Positions 46,725 through 54,248 of a stretch of 64,000 bases of DNA are shown one piece after another. The notes under the pieces were generated by a model. That model saw only the letters and a list, made by a program, of their open reading frames with translations, had not been told where the DNA came from and did no database searches. A program made the position numbers and the translations under genes. Location: assembly GCF_000016185.1 (NCBI RefSeq), contig NC_011420.2, positions 2,953,001 through 3,017,000 on the forward strand, written 5' to 3'. This stretch comes from Rhodospirillum centenum SW. GTDB lineage: Bacteria > Pseudomonadota > Alphaproteobacteria > Azospirillales > Azospirillaceae. Numbering within the stretch: position 1 is the first letter of the stretch; each line of letters begins with the position of its first letter.

Positions 46725-48092
46725 ATGCTGAGGAAACCGACGGCGCAGCAGACTGAAATCGAGATGGTGACGCTCGACGGTCTGGTTCCGCCCGATCACC
46801 TGCTTCGCAAGATCGACGCGGTGATCGACTTCTCCTTCATCCATGATCGCGTGTCCGGGCTTTACTGTCCGGACAACGGCCGTCCGGCCCTTGATCCGGT
46901 TGTCATGTTCAAGGCGCTGTTCATCGGCTACCTGTTCGGCATCCGCTCCGAACGCCAGCTGGTGCGCGAGATCCAGGTGAACGTGGCGTATCGCTGGTTT
47001 CTGGGTCTGCGCCTGACCGATCCGGTGTTCGACGCCTCGACGCTGAGCCAGAACCGGCGCCGGCGTTACCGGGACACCTCCGTGGCGCAGGACATCTTCG
47101 ACCATGTGGTGGAGCAGGCGATCGGCCACGGGCTGGTGGACGGCACCGTGCTCTACACCGACAGCACCCACCTCAAGGCCAACGCCAACAAGAACCGCTA
47201 CGACAAGGCGGTGGTCGCCAAGTCGCGGGCGGATTACTGGGACGATCTGGACCGGGCGGTGGAGGCGGACCGCGCCACCCACGGCAAGAAGCCCCTCAAG
47301 CCCAAGGACCGGCAGCCGCCCGAGAAGGAGACCAAGATCAGCCGCACCGATCCGGAGAGCGGCTACATGGTGCGCGATGGCAAGCCCACCGGCTTCTTCT
47401 ACCTTGATCACCGCACCGTGGATGGGCGCCATGGCATCATCACCGACAGCTTCGCCACCCCCGCCAACGTGCACGACAGCATCGTCTATCTCGGCCGGCT
47501 CGACCGCCAGCGCGCCCGCTTCGCGCTCGACGTCAAGGCCGTCGGGCTGGACGCCGGCTATGCCACGGCCGGGATCGCAAAGGGGCTGGAGGACCGCGCC
47601 ATCCTCGGCGTCACCGGCTACAACCGACCGACACCCCCGGCCCCGGGGATGATGCCCAAGAGCGCCTTCACCTACGAGCCCGGGACCGACACCTGGTCAT
47701 GCCCCGGCGGACAGGCCCTCGCCTACGCCACCACCGACCGCAACGGCTACCGCCACTACAGGAGCGATCCGGCCCTCTGCTTCGCCTGCCCGCTGCTCGC
47801 GTCGTGCACCCGCAACCCCAAGGCCGTCCGCACCATCACCCGCCACCTCTGGGCCGACATCCGCGAGCGCACCGACGCCCACCGCAAGACCCCCTGGGGC
47901 AAGGCCATCTACAAGCGACGAAAAGAGACGGTCGAACGCTCCTTTGCCGACGCCAAACAGCTCTTCGGGCACCGCTACGCACGCTTCCGCGGCCTCCTCG
48001 GCGTCACCTGGCAGTGCCTGCTCGCCGCCGCCCAGAACATCAAGAAAATCGCCCTCGCAATCGCCCCGAAGGCAGCCCTCCGGCCAGCCTGA
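46725..48092 (+). CDS. IS1182-family transposase
   Basis: 455 residues, intact. The N-terminal DUF772-type domain (VPPDHLLRKIDAVIDFSFIHDRVSGLYCPDNGRPALDPVVMFKALFIGYLFGIRSERQLV) is followed by a DDE catalytic core (VLYTDSTHLKANANKN, VKAVGLDAGYATAGI, and ETVERSFADAKQLFGHRYARFRG) and a Cys-rich insertion (CFACPLLASC). It cuts and joins IS ends. No frameshift or stop is present, so the element may still be active. Start ATG 46725 is used; a GTG at 46695 would lie in the left hairpin. Confidence 0.95.
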   Translation: MLRKPTAQQTEIEMVTLDGLVPPDHLLRKIDAVIDFSFIHDRVSGLYCPDNGRPALDPVVMFKALFIGYLFGIRSERQLVREIQVNVAYRWFLGLRLTDPVFDASTLSQNRRRRYRDTSVAQDIFDHVVEQAIGHGLVDGTVLYTDSTHLKANANKNRYDKAVVAKSRADYWDDLDRAVEADRATHGKKPLKPKDRQPPEKETKISRTDPESGYMVRDGKPTGFFYLDHRTVDGRHGIITDSFATPANVHDSIVYLGRLDRQRARFALDVKAVGLDAGYATAGIAKGLEDRAILGVTGYNRPTPPAPGMMPKSAFTYEPGTDTWSCPGGQALAYATTDRNGYRHYRSDPALCFACPLLASCTRNPKAVRTITRHLWADIRERTDAHRKTPWGKAIYKRRKETVERSFADAKQLFGHRYARFRGLLGVTWQCLLAAAQNIKKIALAIAPKAALRPA

Positions 48093-48158
48093 GACAGAAA
48101 CCTCCCTGTCTGCCCGATCCACCCAACCAGTTTCGACAGCCGCAATCCCCAAAAATGA

Positions 48159-48184
48159 AAACCCCGCCGAAAACGACGGGGTTT
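48159..48184 (+). terminator. Transposase terminator at the right IS end
   Basis: AAACCCCG pairs with CGGGGTTT, with a CCG/CGA inner extension, ending in the TTT that begins the right inverted repeat. Confidence 0.7.
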
Positions 48185-48196
48185 GTCATCGGTCTG

Positions 48197-48227
48197 GAAG
48201 CCGCCGGGGGCGATCCCCGGCGGCTTT
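48197..48227. repeat. Right copy of 31-bp direct repeat (second pnp terminator)
   Basis: Identical to 46641-46671. The hairpin is followed by TTTTT in total, so it is a fully formed intrinsic terminator that now shields yefM-yoeB from IS transcription. Confidence 0.9.
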
Positions 48228-48262
48228 TTCGTGACCTCTCCTTGTTGGCGCAGGCGGGGTGA

Positions 48263-48280
48263 TGTACACATGAACGTACA
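48263..48280. promoter_or_regulatory. YefM-type operator
   Basis: TGTACACATGAACGTACA: inverted arms TGTAC and GTACA around 8 bp. The TGTACA hexamer is the core known from the E. coli yefM-yoeB operator. It ends 12 bp before the antitoxin start and overlaps no gene. Confidence 0.7.
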
Positions 48281-48292
48281 GAGGAGGCGGCC

Positions 48293-48616
48293 ATGCCCGA
48301 TGCCCAGCGGCTCCACGACGACGACGACGATGGCGGCCGCGCTGACCCCCGCAGCGTCGGCGCGCGCCATGTCAGCGCCACGGAGTTCCGGCAGAATCTG
48401 GCCCGCCATCTCGATCAGGTCCGCGACAGCCGTGCGCCTCTTGTGGTGACCCGCCAGGGGGAAGAGGGCGTCGTCGTTCTGGCGGAGGGCGAATGGGCGG
48501 CCCTCCAGGAAACCCTCCACGTCCTGGGCACACCGGCCAACGCGCGGCGGCTCCTGGACGCCATCGCCGAGTTCGAGGCGGGTAAGGGTGTCGAGCGCGA
48601 CCTGATCGAGCCCTGA
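48293..48616 (+). CDS. yefM: Type II antitoxin, Phd/YefM family
   Basis: 107 residues with a full AGAGGAGG ribosome site. The DNA-binding Phd fold is VSATEFRQNLARHLDQVRDSRAPLVVTRQGEEGVVVLAEGEWAALQETLHVLG; the C-terminal ARRLLDAIAEFEAGKG wraps the toxin. Compared with E. coli YefM it has an extra N-terminal acidic stretch (DDDDDGGRADP). It neutralises YoeB and with it represses its own operon through the TGTACA site upstream. The toxin gene follows after 19 bp. Confidence 0.93.
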   Translation: MPDAQRLHDDDDDGGRADPRSVGARHVSATEFRQNLARHLDQVRDSRAPLVVTRQGEEGVVVLAEGEWAALQETLHVLGTPANARRLLDAIAEFEAGKGVERDLIEP

Positions 48617-48635
48617 ACAGGCGGCCCCCCGGACC

Positions 48636-48905
48636 ATGCGCATCAGTTTCAGCAGCGGGGCCTGGGAGGATTATCTGCACTGGCAGGAGCAGGACCGGGC
48701 CATCCTGGCACGGGTGAACACGCTGATCCGGGAGTGTACGCGCGCACCCTTCGTCGGCCTGGGCAAGCCCGAACCGCTGCGCGGTTCCCTGGCGGGCTGG
48801 TGGTCACGGCGTATCACCGGGGAACACCGGCTCGTCTATCGCGTGGCCGGACAGCCGCCCGATCAGGCGCTGGAGATCGCGGCCTGCCGGCGGCATTACC
48901 GATAG
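48636..48905 (+). CDS. yoeB: Type II toxin, YoeB family mRNA interferase
   Basis: 89 residues. YoeB is a ribosome-dependent endoribonuclease. The family motif GLGKPEPLRG and RRITGEHRLVYRV is intact, with Glu46, Arg65 and the C-terminal His87-Tyr88 matching the catalytic residues of E. coli YoeB. W10, W16 and D20 of the N-terminal helix are also kept. The toxin looks active and is paired with the yefM antitoxin 19 bp upstream. Confidence 0.95.
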   Translation: MRISFSSGAWEDYLHWQEQDRAILARVNTLIRECTRAPFVGLGKPEPLRGSLAGWWSRRITGEHRLVYRVAGQPPDQALEIAACRRHYR

Positions 48906-49345
48906 GGGCGCCATCGACAGGGGCGGCGGATGCCACGGCACCGCGCCCGCCCGGTGACGGCATCCGGTCCTGTCCCGCTCTCCCGCCGGCCCCCCCGCCG
49001 CCCGCGCCCCGCGCCCCGCGTCGCGCCGCCGCAGCCGGACCCGCGTGCCGGAACCGCTTCGGAATCAGGCGCTTGCGATAAGCGGCCGGCATGCCCGTTC
49101 AAGGGCGTGAGCCCTGCGCGCCACGCCGGGACCGGCATGCCGCGGCTGCAACCCTTCTGTGATAATCCGCACAGTGAAGCCCGGGACAGGCGCCTATAGC
49201 TGAAGTCGTTCCTGGCCGACGACGCCAACGACAAGTGTGGCGCCGGCAGGATCAGATAAAAGCCGATCAAAAAACGGCATCGGGATGCGCGACAACGCGC
49301 CACGGCTCTTTGCGTCCCGAATACAGCTTTATGAGGAGAGAAGTC
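48906..49345. other. Intergenic region before the first outer-membrane barrel gene
   Basis: 440 bp with no convincing gene. The first 170 bp are Pro/Arg-biased GC-rich sequence; the last 200 bp are AT-richer and must contain the promoter and leader of the porin-like gene. I could not fix a -35/-10 pair. Confidence 0.5.
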
Positions 49346-50005
49346 ATGTCCCGTATTACTGCTGCTCTGTTCGGCGCTACCGCCCTGGTCGCCCTTTCGT
49401 CGGCGCCGGCCCTCGCCCAGAGCCCGTTTGACGGCGGCTATGTCGGTGCGGCGCTCGGCTATGCCTGGATGAAGCCCAACGGCACGACCACCTTCTCCAA
49501 CGCCACCACACAGAAGGTGGACCGGACCAACGACGGCGTCACCGGCGCGGTCTTCCTCGGCTACGGCAAGACCATCGACACCCTCTATCTCGGCATCGAG
49601 GGTGAGATCGGGATCAGCGACCAGGAGAAGAACTCGACTCTCGCCGGCAACACCTACAACTTCGACGCCGGCACCAGCCTGGGCATCGCCCTGCGCGCCG
49701 GTCTGCTCGCCACCCCCGATACGCTGGTCTACGGCCGTATCGGCTGGCAGCGTACGGACCTCGACGTCTCCGGCCGTCTCGGCTCCGTCGCCGGGACGCC
49801 GACCATGGACGAGAACGAGCACCTGAACGGCTGGCGCATCGGCGGCGGTGTCGAGCACGCCCTGACCGAAAACGTGCTGGCGCGGCTTGAGTACAACTAC
49901 ACCGATTACGAGAGCTACAAGGTCTCCTACGGCCAGGGTGGCGCGCGCACGAACGCCGAGCCGCACGAAAGCGCGGTCCGCGCCGGCATCGCCTACCGCT
50001 TCTGA
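49346..50005 (+). CDS. Outer-membrane beta-barrel protein (paralogue 1)
   Basis: 219 residues. GAGGAGAG lies before ATG 49346 and a signal peptide ends at ALA-Q (residue 24). The mature part is an eight-stranded OmpA/Omp25-like barrel: FDGGYVGAALGYAWMK, GAVFLGYGKTIDTLYLGIEGEIG, TLVYGRIGWQRTDLDV and the terminal SAVRAGIAYRF ending in Phe, the outer-membrane sorting signal. Such proteins are abundant surface antigens or stress barrels. A strong terminator follows, then a paralogue of the same length. Confidence 0.88.
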   Translation: MSRITAALFGATALVALSSAPALAQSPFDGGYVGAALGYAWMKPNGTTTFSNATTQKVDRTNDGVTGAVFLGYGKTIDTLYLGIEGEIGISDQEKNSTLAGNTYNFDAGTSLGIALRAGLLATPDTLVYGRIGWQRTDLDVSGRLGSVAGTPTMDENEHLNGWRIGGGVEHALTENVLARLEYNYTDYESYKVSYGQGGARTNAEPHESAVRAGIAYRF

Positions 50006-50058
50006 CCCCATCGCCTCCCGGTTCCACCCCCCCCTCCCCCCCAGGAACCGGTGGCGGC

Positions 50059-50089
50059 AAAGGGCCCGGTGCATCGCACCGGGCCCTTT
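50059..50089 (+). terminator. Terminator after outer-membrane barrel gene 1
   Basis: Perfect 14-bp stem AAAGGGCCCGGTGC/GCACCGGGCCCTTT with a 3-nt loop, followed by CTGTTG. The A-tract on the 5' side makes it bidirectional in form. Confidence 0.88.
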
Positions 50090-50264
50090 CTGTTGTGCGC
50101 GGCCCGGCGGGCGGCCGAGGCGGTCCCGTGCCCCGCCCCGGCTGTCCGGTTCCGGCGCGAATGGCCCTGGACGGCTTCCTGTGATCGGATTACAGGGAGC
50201 CGGCCCCGGCCCTCCGCGCAAGCCGTGCAAGGAAGGGCCCGGGAAGAGGGGCGCAACAGGAGAG

Positions 50265-50924
50265 ATGACCACCATGACCCGACTGCTCACCGTCGGCGCC
50301 GTCGCTGCCGCGGCCCTGCTGGCCGCCCCGGCCGCCATGGCCGAAAGCGCCTTCGACGGTCCCTATATCGGTGCCTTCTTCGCCTATGCCGACCTGGACG
50401 TGGACGCCCGGGCCACCGTCGGCTCCGTCACCACCACCGGCGACGGCAGCGGCGACGGCTGGACCTTCGGCGCCTATGCCGGCTACGGCATGAGCCTGGG
50501 TCCCGTCTATGCCGGGCTGGAGGCCGAATACGGCCTGAACGGGTCCTCCATCGGCGTGCGGGCTGGCAACATCCGCACCAGCTTCGACGCGCAGGACAGC
50601 TACGGCGTCTCCGCCCGCCTCGGCACGGTGGTGATGGACCGCATCCTGGTCTATGGCCGCTTCGGCCGGCAGTGGACCCAGTTCGACGTGAAGAACACGC
50701 TGGGCACCGTCGCCATCGGGTCCGACGACCGGCTGGACGGCTGGCGCTATGGCGGCGGCGTGGAATACGCCCTGGCCGGCCCGGGCAAGGGCGACAACAT
50801 GCTGGTCCGCCTGGAATACAGCTATTTCGACTATGACGATCTGGCGACCACGGCCCAGCTCGCCAGCACGGCGGCGCAGGTGGACGAGAGCCAGATCCGC
50901 GTCGGTTTCGCCTACCGCTTCTGA
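50265..50924 (+). CDS. Outer-membrane beta-barrel protein (paralogue 2)
   Basis: 219 residues from ATG 50265; a second ATG nine bases later is possible. Signal peptide ends near AMA-E (residue 26). It aligns with its neighbour through SAFDGPYIGAFFAYADLD, GPVYAGLEAEYGL, ILVYGRFGRQWTQFDV, LDGWRYGGGVEYAL and the C-terminal ESQIRVGFAYRF. The two genes are therefore a tandem duplication that has diverged, separated by a terminator, so they are probably controlled separately. Confidence 0.87.
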   Translation: MTTMTRLLTVGAVAAAALLAAPAAMAESAFDGPYIGAFFAYADLDVDARATVGSVTTTGDGSGDGWTFGAYAGYGMSLGPVYAGLEAEYGLNGSSIGVRAGNIRTSFDAQDSYGVSARLGTVVMDRILVYGRFGRQWTQFDVKNTLGTVAIGSDDRLDGWRYGGGVEYALAGPGKGDNMLVRLEYSYFDYDDLATTAQLASTAAQVDESQIRVGFAYRF

Positions 50925-50991
50925 TCCCGCGGGACGGACGGGCCGGTGGCGCCTGCCGCCGGCCCCGTTTGCGCCTTTCCCCGGGTCCGGC

Positions 50992-51570
50992 TCAGCGGGT
51001 CTTCCAGGTCCGCACCGGGCCGGTGTCGATATGGATGTGCCCGGTGCCGGGATAGAAGGCGGCGCCGCCGCGCTGCATGGTCTTGGCGATCTCCGCCAGC
51101 GCCGGGCCGGGCAGGGCGGGGACGCGGAAGTCCAGCGCCTTGCCCTGCATGTGGAAGCTCTCCCGCGCCGCCTGGGAATTCGCCTTGACCAGCTTCGCGT
51201 TGGTCTGCGGCGAGCGGTAGCCGGACAGCACCTGCACCTCCGTCGTCGGCGGCAGGCCGGTGCGGTAGAACAGGTCGAACAGGAAATCCATCAGCGCCGG
51301 GTCGATCGGCGCCTTCTCCCCGGTGTTGCGGTCGCGCAGCAGCAGGTTCACGCTCTCCATGGCGCGGGGATCGTAGCCGCCGTTGTGGAAATAGATCACG
51401 TCGGCCCGCTCGCCGCTCTGGCGATGCACCAGCACCACCCGGCGCAGCCCGGGCAGGGGCGGCAGCTCCGGCGGGGGCGGCTCGGGCGGGCGGGCGGCAC
51501 AGCCGGACAGCAGGGCGAGTGCGGGGGCGGCAAGACAGGCGGACAGGATCAGGCGGCGGGCGGGGACCAC
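50992..51570 (-). CDS. DUF882 (YcbK-like) lipoprotein, peptidase M15 fold
   Basis: 192 residues from GTG 51570, with GGAG 8 bases upstream on the minus strand. The N-terminus VPARRLILSACLAAPALALLSGC is a lipoprotein signal with lipobox LSGC and a twin-arginine-like RR. The domain carries VLSGYRSPQTN, SFHMQGKALDFRV and GTGHIHIDTG, the zinc-ligand pattern of M15/DUF882 murein peptidases. Members are thought to cut or bind peptidoglycan cross-links. Longer in-frame starts exist upstream but would spoil the signal. Confidence 0.86.
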   Translation of the reverse strand: MVPARRLILSACLAAPALALLSGCAARPPEPPPPELPPLPGLRRVVLVHRQSGERADVIYFHNGGYDPRAMESVNLLLRDRNTGEKAPIDPALMDFLFDLFYRTGLPPTTEVQVLSGYRSPQTNAKLVKANSQAARESFHMQGKALDFRVPALPGPALAEIAKTMQRGGAAFYPGTGHIHIDTGPVRTWKTR

Positions 51571-51681
51571 GGGACCGGCTCCGGTGGAAGGGATGGACCG
51601 CCTTCCCTCTACCACGGACCGGCTTGCCGTCTCCCTAACGATATGGACCCTGACGGCCCGGGGGGGCCGCATGCGGGCGGC

Positions 51682-52554
51682 TCAGAGCGTCAGCACCATG
51701 CCCTCCGCCGCCAGCAGGGTGCCGGGGCGCATCGTCTCCGCCGCCGCGCCGATGGCGTCCAGCGCCAGGTCGTTGTGCGCCGGGTCGTGGTGGAACAGCA
51801 CGGTGCGCGCCACCCCTGCTTCCGCGGCGACGCGGCAGGCCTCCTGCCAGGTGGAATGGCCCCAGCCGACGTGCCGTTCGTACTCCTCGTCGGTGTAGGT
51901 CGAGTCGTAGATCATCAGGTCGGCGCCGCGCACCAGCTCCACCACCCGCGGGTCGCGCACGCCCCTCTGGTGCTCGGTGTCGGTGACGATGCAGACCGCC
52001 CGGCCGCCATAGTCGACGCGGTAGCCGGTGGCGTTGTTGGGGTGGTTCAGCGGCGCCGTGCGGAGGCGGATGCCGGGCCGCGGCTCCAGCGTGTCGCCGG
52101 CGGCGAACTTGCGGTAGCGGCAGCTCGTCTCGATCAGGTTGACCGGCACCGGGAACAGCGGCGCCGACATGAGCTGGTCCAGCACCTGTTGCAGGGTCCG
52201 CTCCGGCCCCAGATGCCCCTCCCACAGGATCAGGCGGTTGTGCGGATCGTAGGCCGGGGTGAAGAAGGGCAGCCCGCCGACATGGTCGTAATGGGTGTGG
52301 GTGAGGAACAGGTCGGCGTCCAGCGGCGTGCCGTCCGCCAGCTCGCCCGCCTGCAACGCCTCTCCCAGCAGTCGGATGCCGGTGCCGGCATCGAAGATCA
52401 GCAGCCGCCCGCCGCAGCGCACCTCGATGCAGCTCGTGTTGCCGCCGTAGCGGGCGCTGGCCGGCCCCGGCGTGGCGATGCTGCCGCGCACGCCCCAGAA
52501 GCGCACCAGAAGCCCGTCCTGCGCCCCGCCCGCCGTCTCTGCCGCCTGTGTCAT
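51682..52554 (-). CDS. MBL-fold metallo-hydrolase
   Basis: 290 residues. The lactamase-type core is complete: FWGVRGSIATPGPASARYGGNTSCIEVRCGGRLLIFDAGTG, metal site THTHYDHVGGLPF, NHPNNATGYRV, VTDTEH, and DLMIYDSTYTDEEYERHVGWGHSTWQEA, with a final FHHDPAHND. It resembles cAMP/cGMP phosphodiesterase-like or RNase Z-like MBL proteins often fused to or near response regulators; a response regulator gene lies 68 bp upstream here. The substrate is unknown. Confidence 0.9.
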   Translation of the reverse strand: MTQAAETAGGAQDGLLVRFWGVRGSIATPGPASARYGGNTSCIEVRCGGRLLIFDAGTGIRLLGEALQAGELADGTPLDADLFLTHTHYDHVGGLPFFTPAYDPHNRLILWEGHLGPERTLQQVLDQLMSAPLFPVPVNLIETSCRYRKFAAGDTLEPRPGIRLRTAPLNHPNNATGYRVDYGGRAVCIVTDTEHQRGVRDPRVVELVRGADLMIYDSTYTDEEYERHVGWGHSTWQEACRVAAEAGVARTVLFHHDPAHNDLALDAIGAAAETMRPGTLLAAEGMVLTL

Positions 52555-52622
52555 CCCGCTTCCTTCCCGCCCGGCTCCGGTTTCCCGCCCGGCTCCCGCC
52601 GTCCCGCCGGCCCAGGCCAGCC

Positions 52623-53309
52623 TCAGGGCACCAGCCGGTAGCCGCCGGGCTCCGTCACCAGGATCTCCGCCCGTGCCGGGTCGCGCTCGATCTTCCGCCG
52701 CAGCCGGTAGACATGGGTCTCCAGCGTGTGGGTGGTCACCCCCTCATTGTAGCCCCAGACCTCGCCCAGCAGGGTGTCGCGGTCGATGGTGCGACCGTCC
52801 GCCCGGTGCAGATAGGCCAGGATCTGGCATTCCTTCTCGGTCAGGCGGATGCGGCGCTGCCGCCCGTCTTCCAGCAGCATCTTGGCGGTGGGCAGGAAGC
52901 GGTAGGGGCCGATCGGCAGCCCTGCCGCGTCCGTCTCCGCCGCCCGCCGCAGCAGGGCGCGCAGCCGGGCCAGCAGCACCCCCAGCCGGAACGGCTTGGC
53001 GATGCTCTCCGTGGCGCCGCAGTCGGCAGGGTCGTCGCCCGTGTCCGCGGGAGCCGTCATCAGGATCACCGGGCAGTCCAGCCCTTCCGCCCGCAGGGCG
53101 CGGCAGAGCGCGCGTCCGTCCAGGTCGGGCAGGCCGCTGTCCAGCAGCACGGCGTCGAACCGCTCCGCCCGCGCCGCCGCCAGGGCGGCCGCCGCGCTGT
53201 CCGCCTCCCGGACCTCCGTCTCCGGGTCGAGCCGGAGCTGTTCGGTCAGCGTCTGCCGCAGGGCCGCGTCGTCGTCGGCAAGCAGGATGAGCGTTCCCGT
53301 CTTCTGCAC
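52623..53309 (-). CDS. OmpR-family response regulator
   Basis: 228 residues from a GTG start with a weak ribosome site. Receiver domain: acidic pocket DDD at 12-14, phospho-acceptor Asp57 in LLDSGLPDLDG, Thr in LMTAP and Lys in IAKPF, all present. The DNA-binding winged helix follows (LTEKECQILAYLHRADGRTIDRDTLLGEVWGYNEGVTTHTLETHVYRLRRKIE). There is no kinase gene adjacent; the PAS kinase at 18 kb is a far orphan but a link would be a guess. It precedes the MBL gene on the same strand. Confidence 0.93.
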   Translation of the reverse strand: MQKTGTLILLADDDAALRQTLTEQLRLDPETEVREADSAAAALAAARAERFDAVLLDSGLPDLDGRALCRALRAEGLDCPVILMTAPADTGDDPADCGATESIAKPFRLGVLLARLRALLRRAAETDAAGLPIGPYRFLPTAKMLLEDGRQRRIRLTEKECQILAYLHRADGRTIDRDTLLGEVWGYNEGVTTHTLETHVYRLRRKIERDPARAEILVTEPGGYRLVP

Positions 53310-53384
53310 GTTTTCCGTCTTCTGCGTCTGTCCTCGCCGGGTGCATCCGTCCGTCGCCGTGGCACCGCGGCGGCGGGTGGAAGA

Positions 53385-54248
53385 CTAACACGTCCGGGCC
53401 GGCGATGGCATGACAGGGGTCCGGTCGGCCACGGCCAGCAGGTCGCGGTGGCCGACCTGCAGGACCGCGGGCGTGCTGCCCCGCCATGCCGCCCAGGCGG
53501 CGATGCGGTCCGCCGCGCCGGGGTCCGTCTCCGTCGCCGCCGCGGCATAGCCCGCCACCAGTGCCCGCAGCGCCGCGGCGGTGCCGTCGTCCCCGTCCGC
53601 CGCCGGGTCCAGGCGCCAGTCGGACGCTGCCAGCGTCACCGCATAGCCCGCCCGCTCCAGCGCCGCCGCCACGACATGCGGCGCCCGCGCCCCCAGCGCC
53701 GGGCCGAAGCCCTTGTCGCGCCCGGTGTGGACGGCGACCCGCTCCAGCACGAAGGCGTCGTCCGCGTCGGGCGGGTCGAACGCCACCCGCCCGTCCACGC
53801 TGAGCATGGCCAGCACCGGCGGCCGCCCGGCGGCGGCCAGGGCCGCGGCGAAGCGCCCGGCCCACGCCTCCGACACCAGGTCCAGGACGGCGCTGGCGAC
53901 CACCCCGTCGCGGCCGGGCAGGTCCAGCGCCTCGAACCCCGCCGCCAGATCCGTCCGCAGCGTCTCCGCCTCCAGATGCAGCCAGCTCTGCCGGGCGGCC
54001 CAGCCCGCCACTGCCCGCGGGGCGGCGGCCAGCAGGGCATCGTCGCCGTCGGCCAGGGTCCAGCGCTGCGCCGGCCGGCCCAGCCGCGGCGCCAGCCAGC
54101 GCAGGGCGCTGCCGGTGCCGGCGCCGATGTCCAGCAGGCGCGGCCGCTCCGGCAGGGCGGCGGCGAAGCGGTGGGCGAGGCCGGGATCGCGGGCGGCGGC
54201 GTCCAGCGGTTCGCGCAGGCGCAGCCAGTCGGCGCTGAAGCCGCTCAT
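53385..54248 (-). CDS. Class I SAM-dependent methyltransferase
   Basis: 287 residues. The SAM-binding glycine loop is RLLDIGAGTGSALRWLAPRL near residue 37, then LADGDDALLAAAP and VVASAVLDLVSEAW. The C-terminal third, rich in Ala and Asp, is specific to this family and not recognised. Substrate unknown. It is the last gene of a minus-strand run with methyltransferase, glycosyltransferase, PTPS-like and dehydrogenase genes joined by 4- to 13-bp overlaps, so its substrate is probably an intermediate of the same pathway. Confidence 0.88.
   Translation of the reverse strand: MSGFSADWLRLREPLDAAARDPGLAHRFAAALPERPRLLDIGAGTGSALRWLAPRLGRPAQRWTLADGDDALLAAAPRAVAGWAARQSWLHLEAETLRTDLAAGFEALDLPGRDGVVASAVLDLVSEAWAGRFAAALAAAGRPPVLAMLSVDGRVAFDPPDADDAFVLERVAVHTGRDKGFGPALGARAPHVVAAALERAGYAVTLAASDWRLDPAADGDDGTAAALRALVAGYAAAATETDPGAADRIAAWAAWRGSTPAVLQVGHRDLLAVADRTPVMPSPARTC

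Larger units (their letters stand above)
46672..48196 (+). mobile_element. IS1182-family insertion sequence
   Basis: 1525 bp. Terminal inverted repeats are CAGACTGCTGACAAA (46672-46686) and, at the right end, TTTGTCATCGGTCTG (48182-48196), 13 of 15 bases matching. Inside the left end ACAAAGGCC/GGCCTTTGT (46682-46690, 46703-46711) forms a hairpin that could block incoming transcription, and at the right end there is a transposase terminator. A single intact transposase is encoded. The element is flanked by 31-bp direct repeats made of a complete terminator hairpin. Confidence 0.92.
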
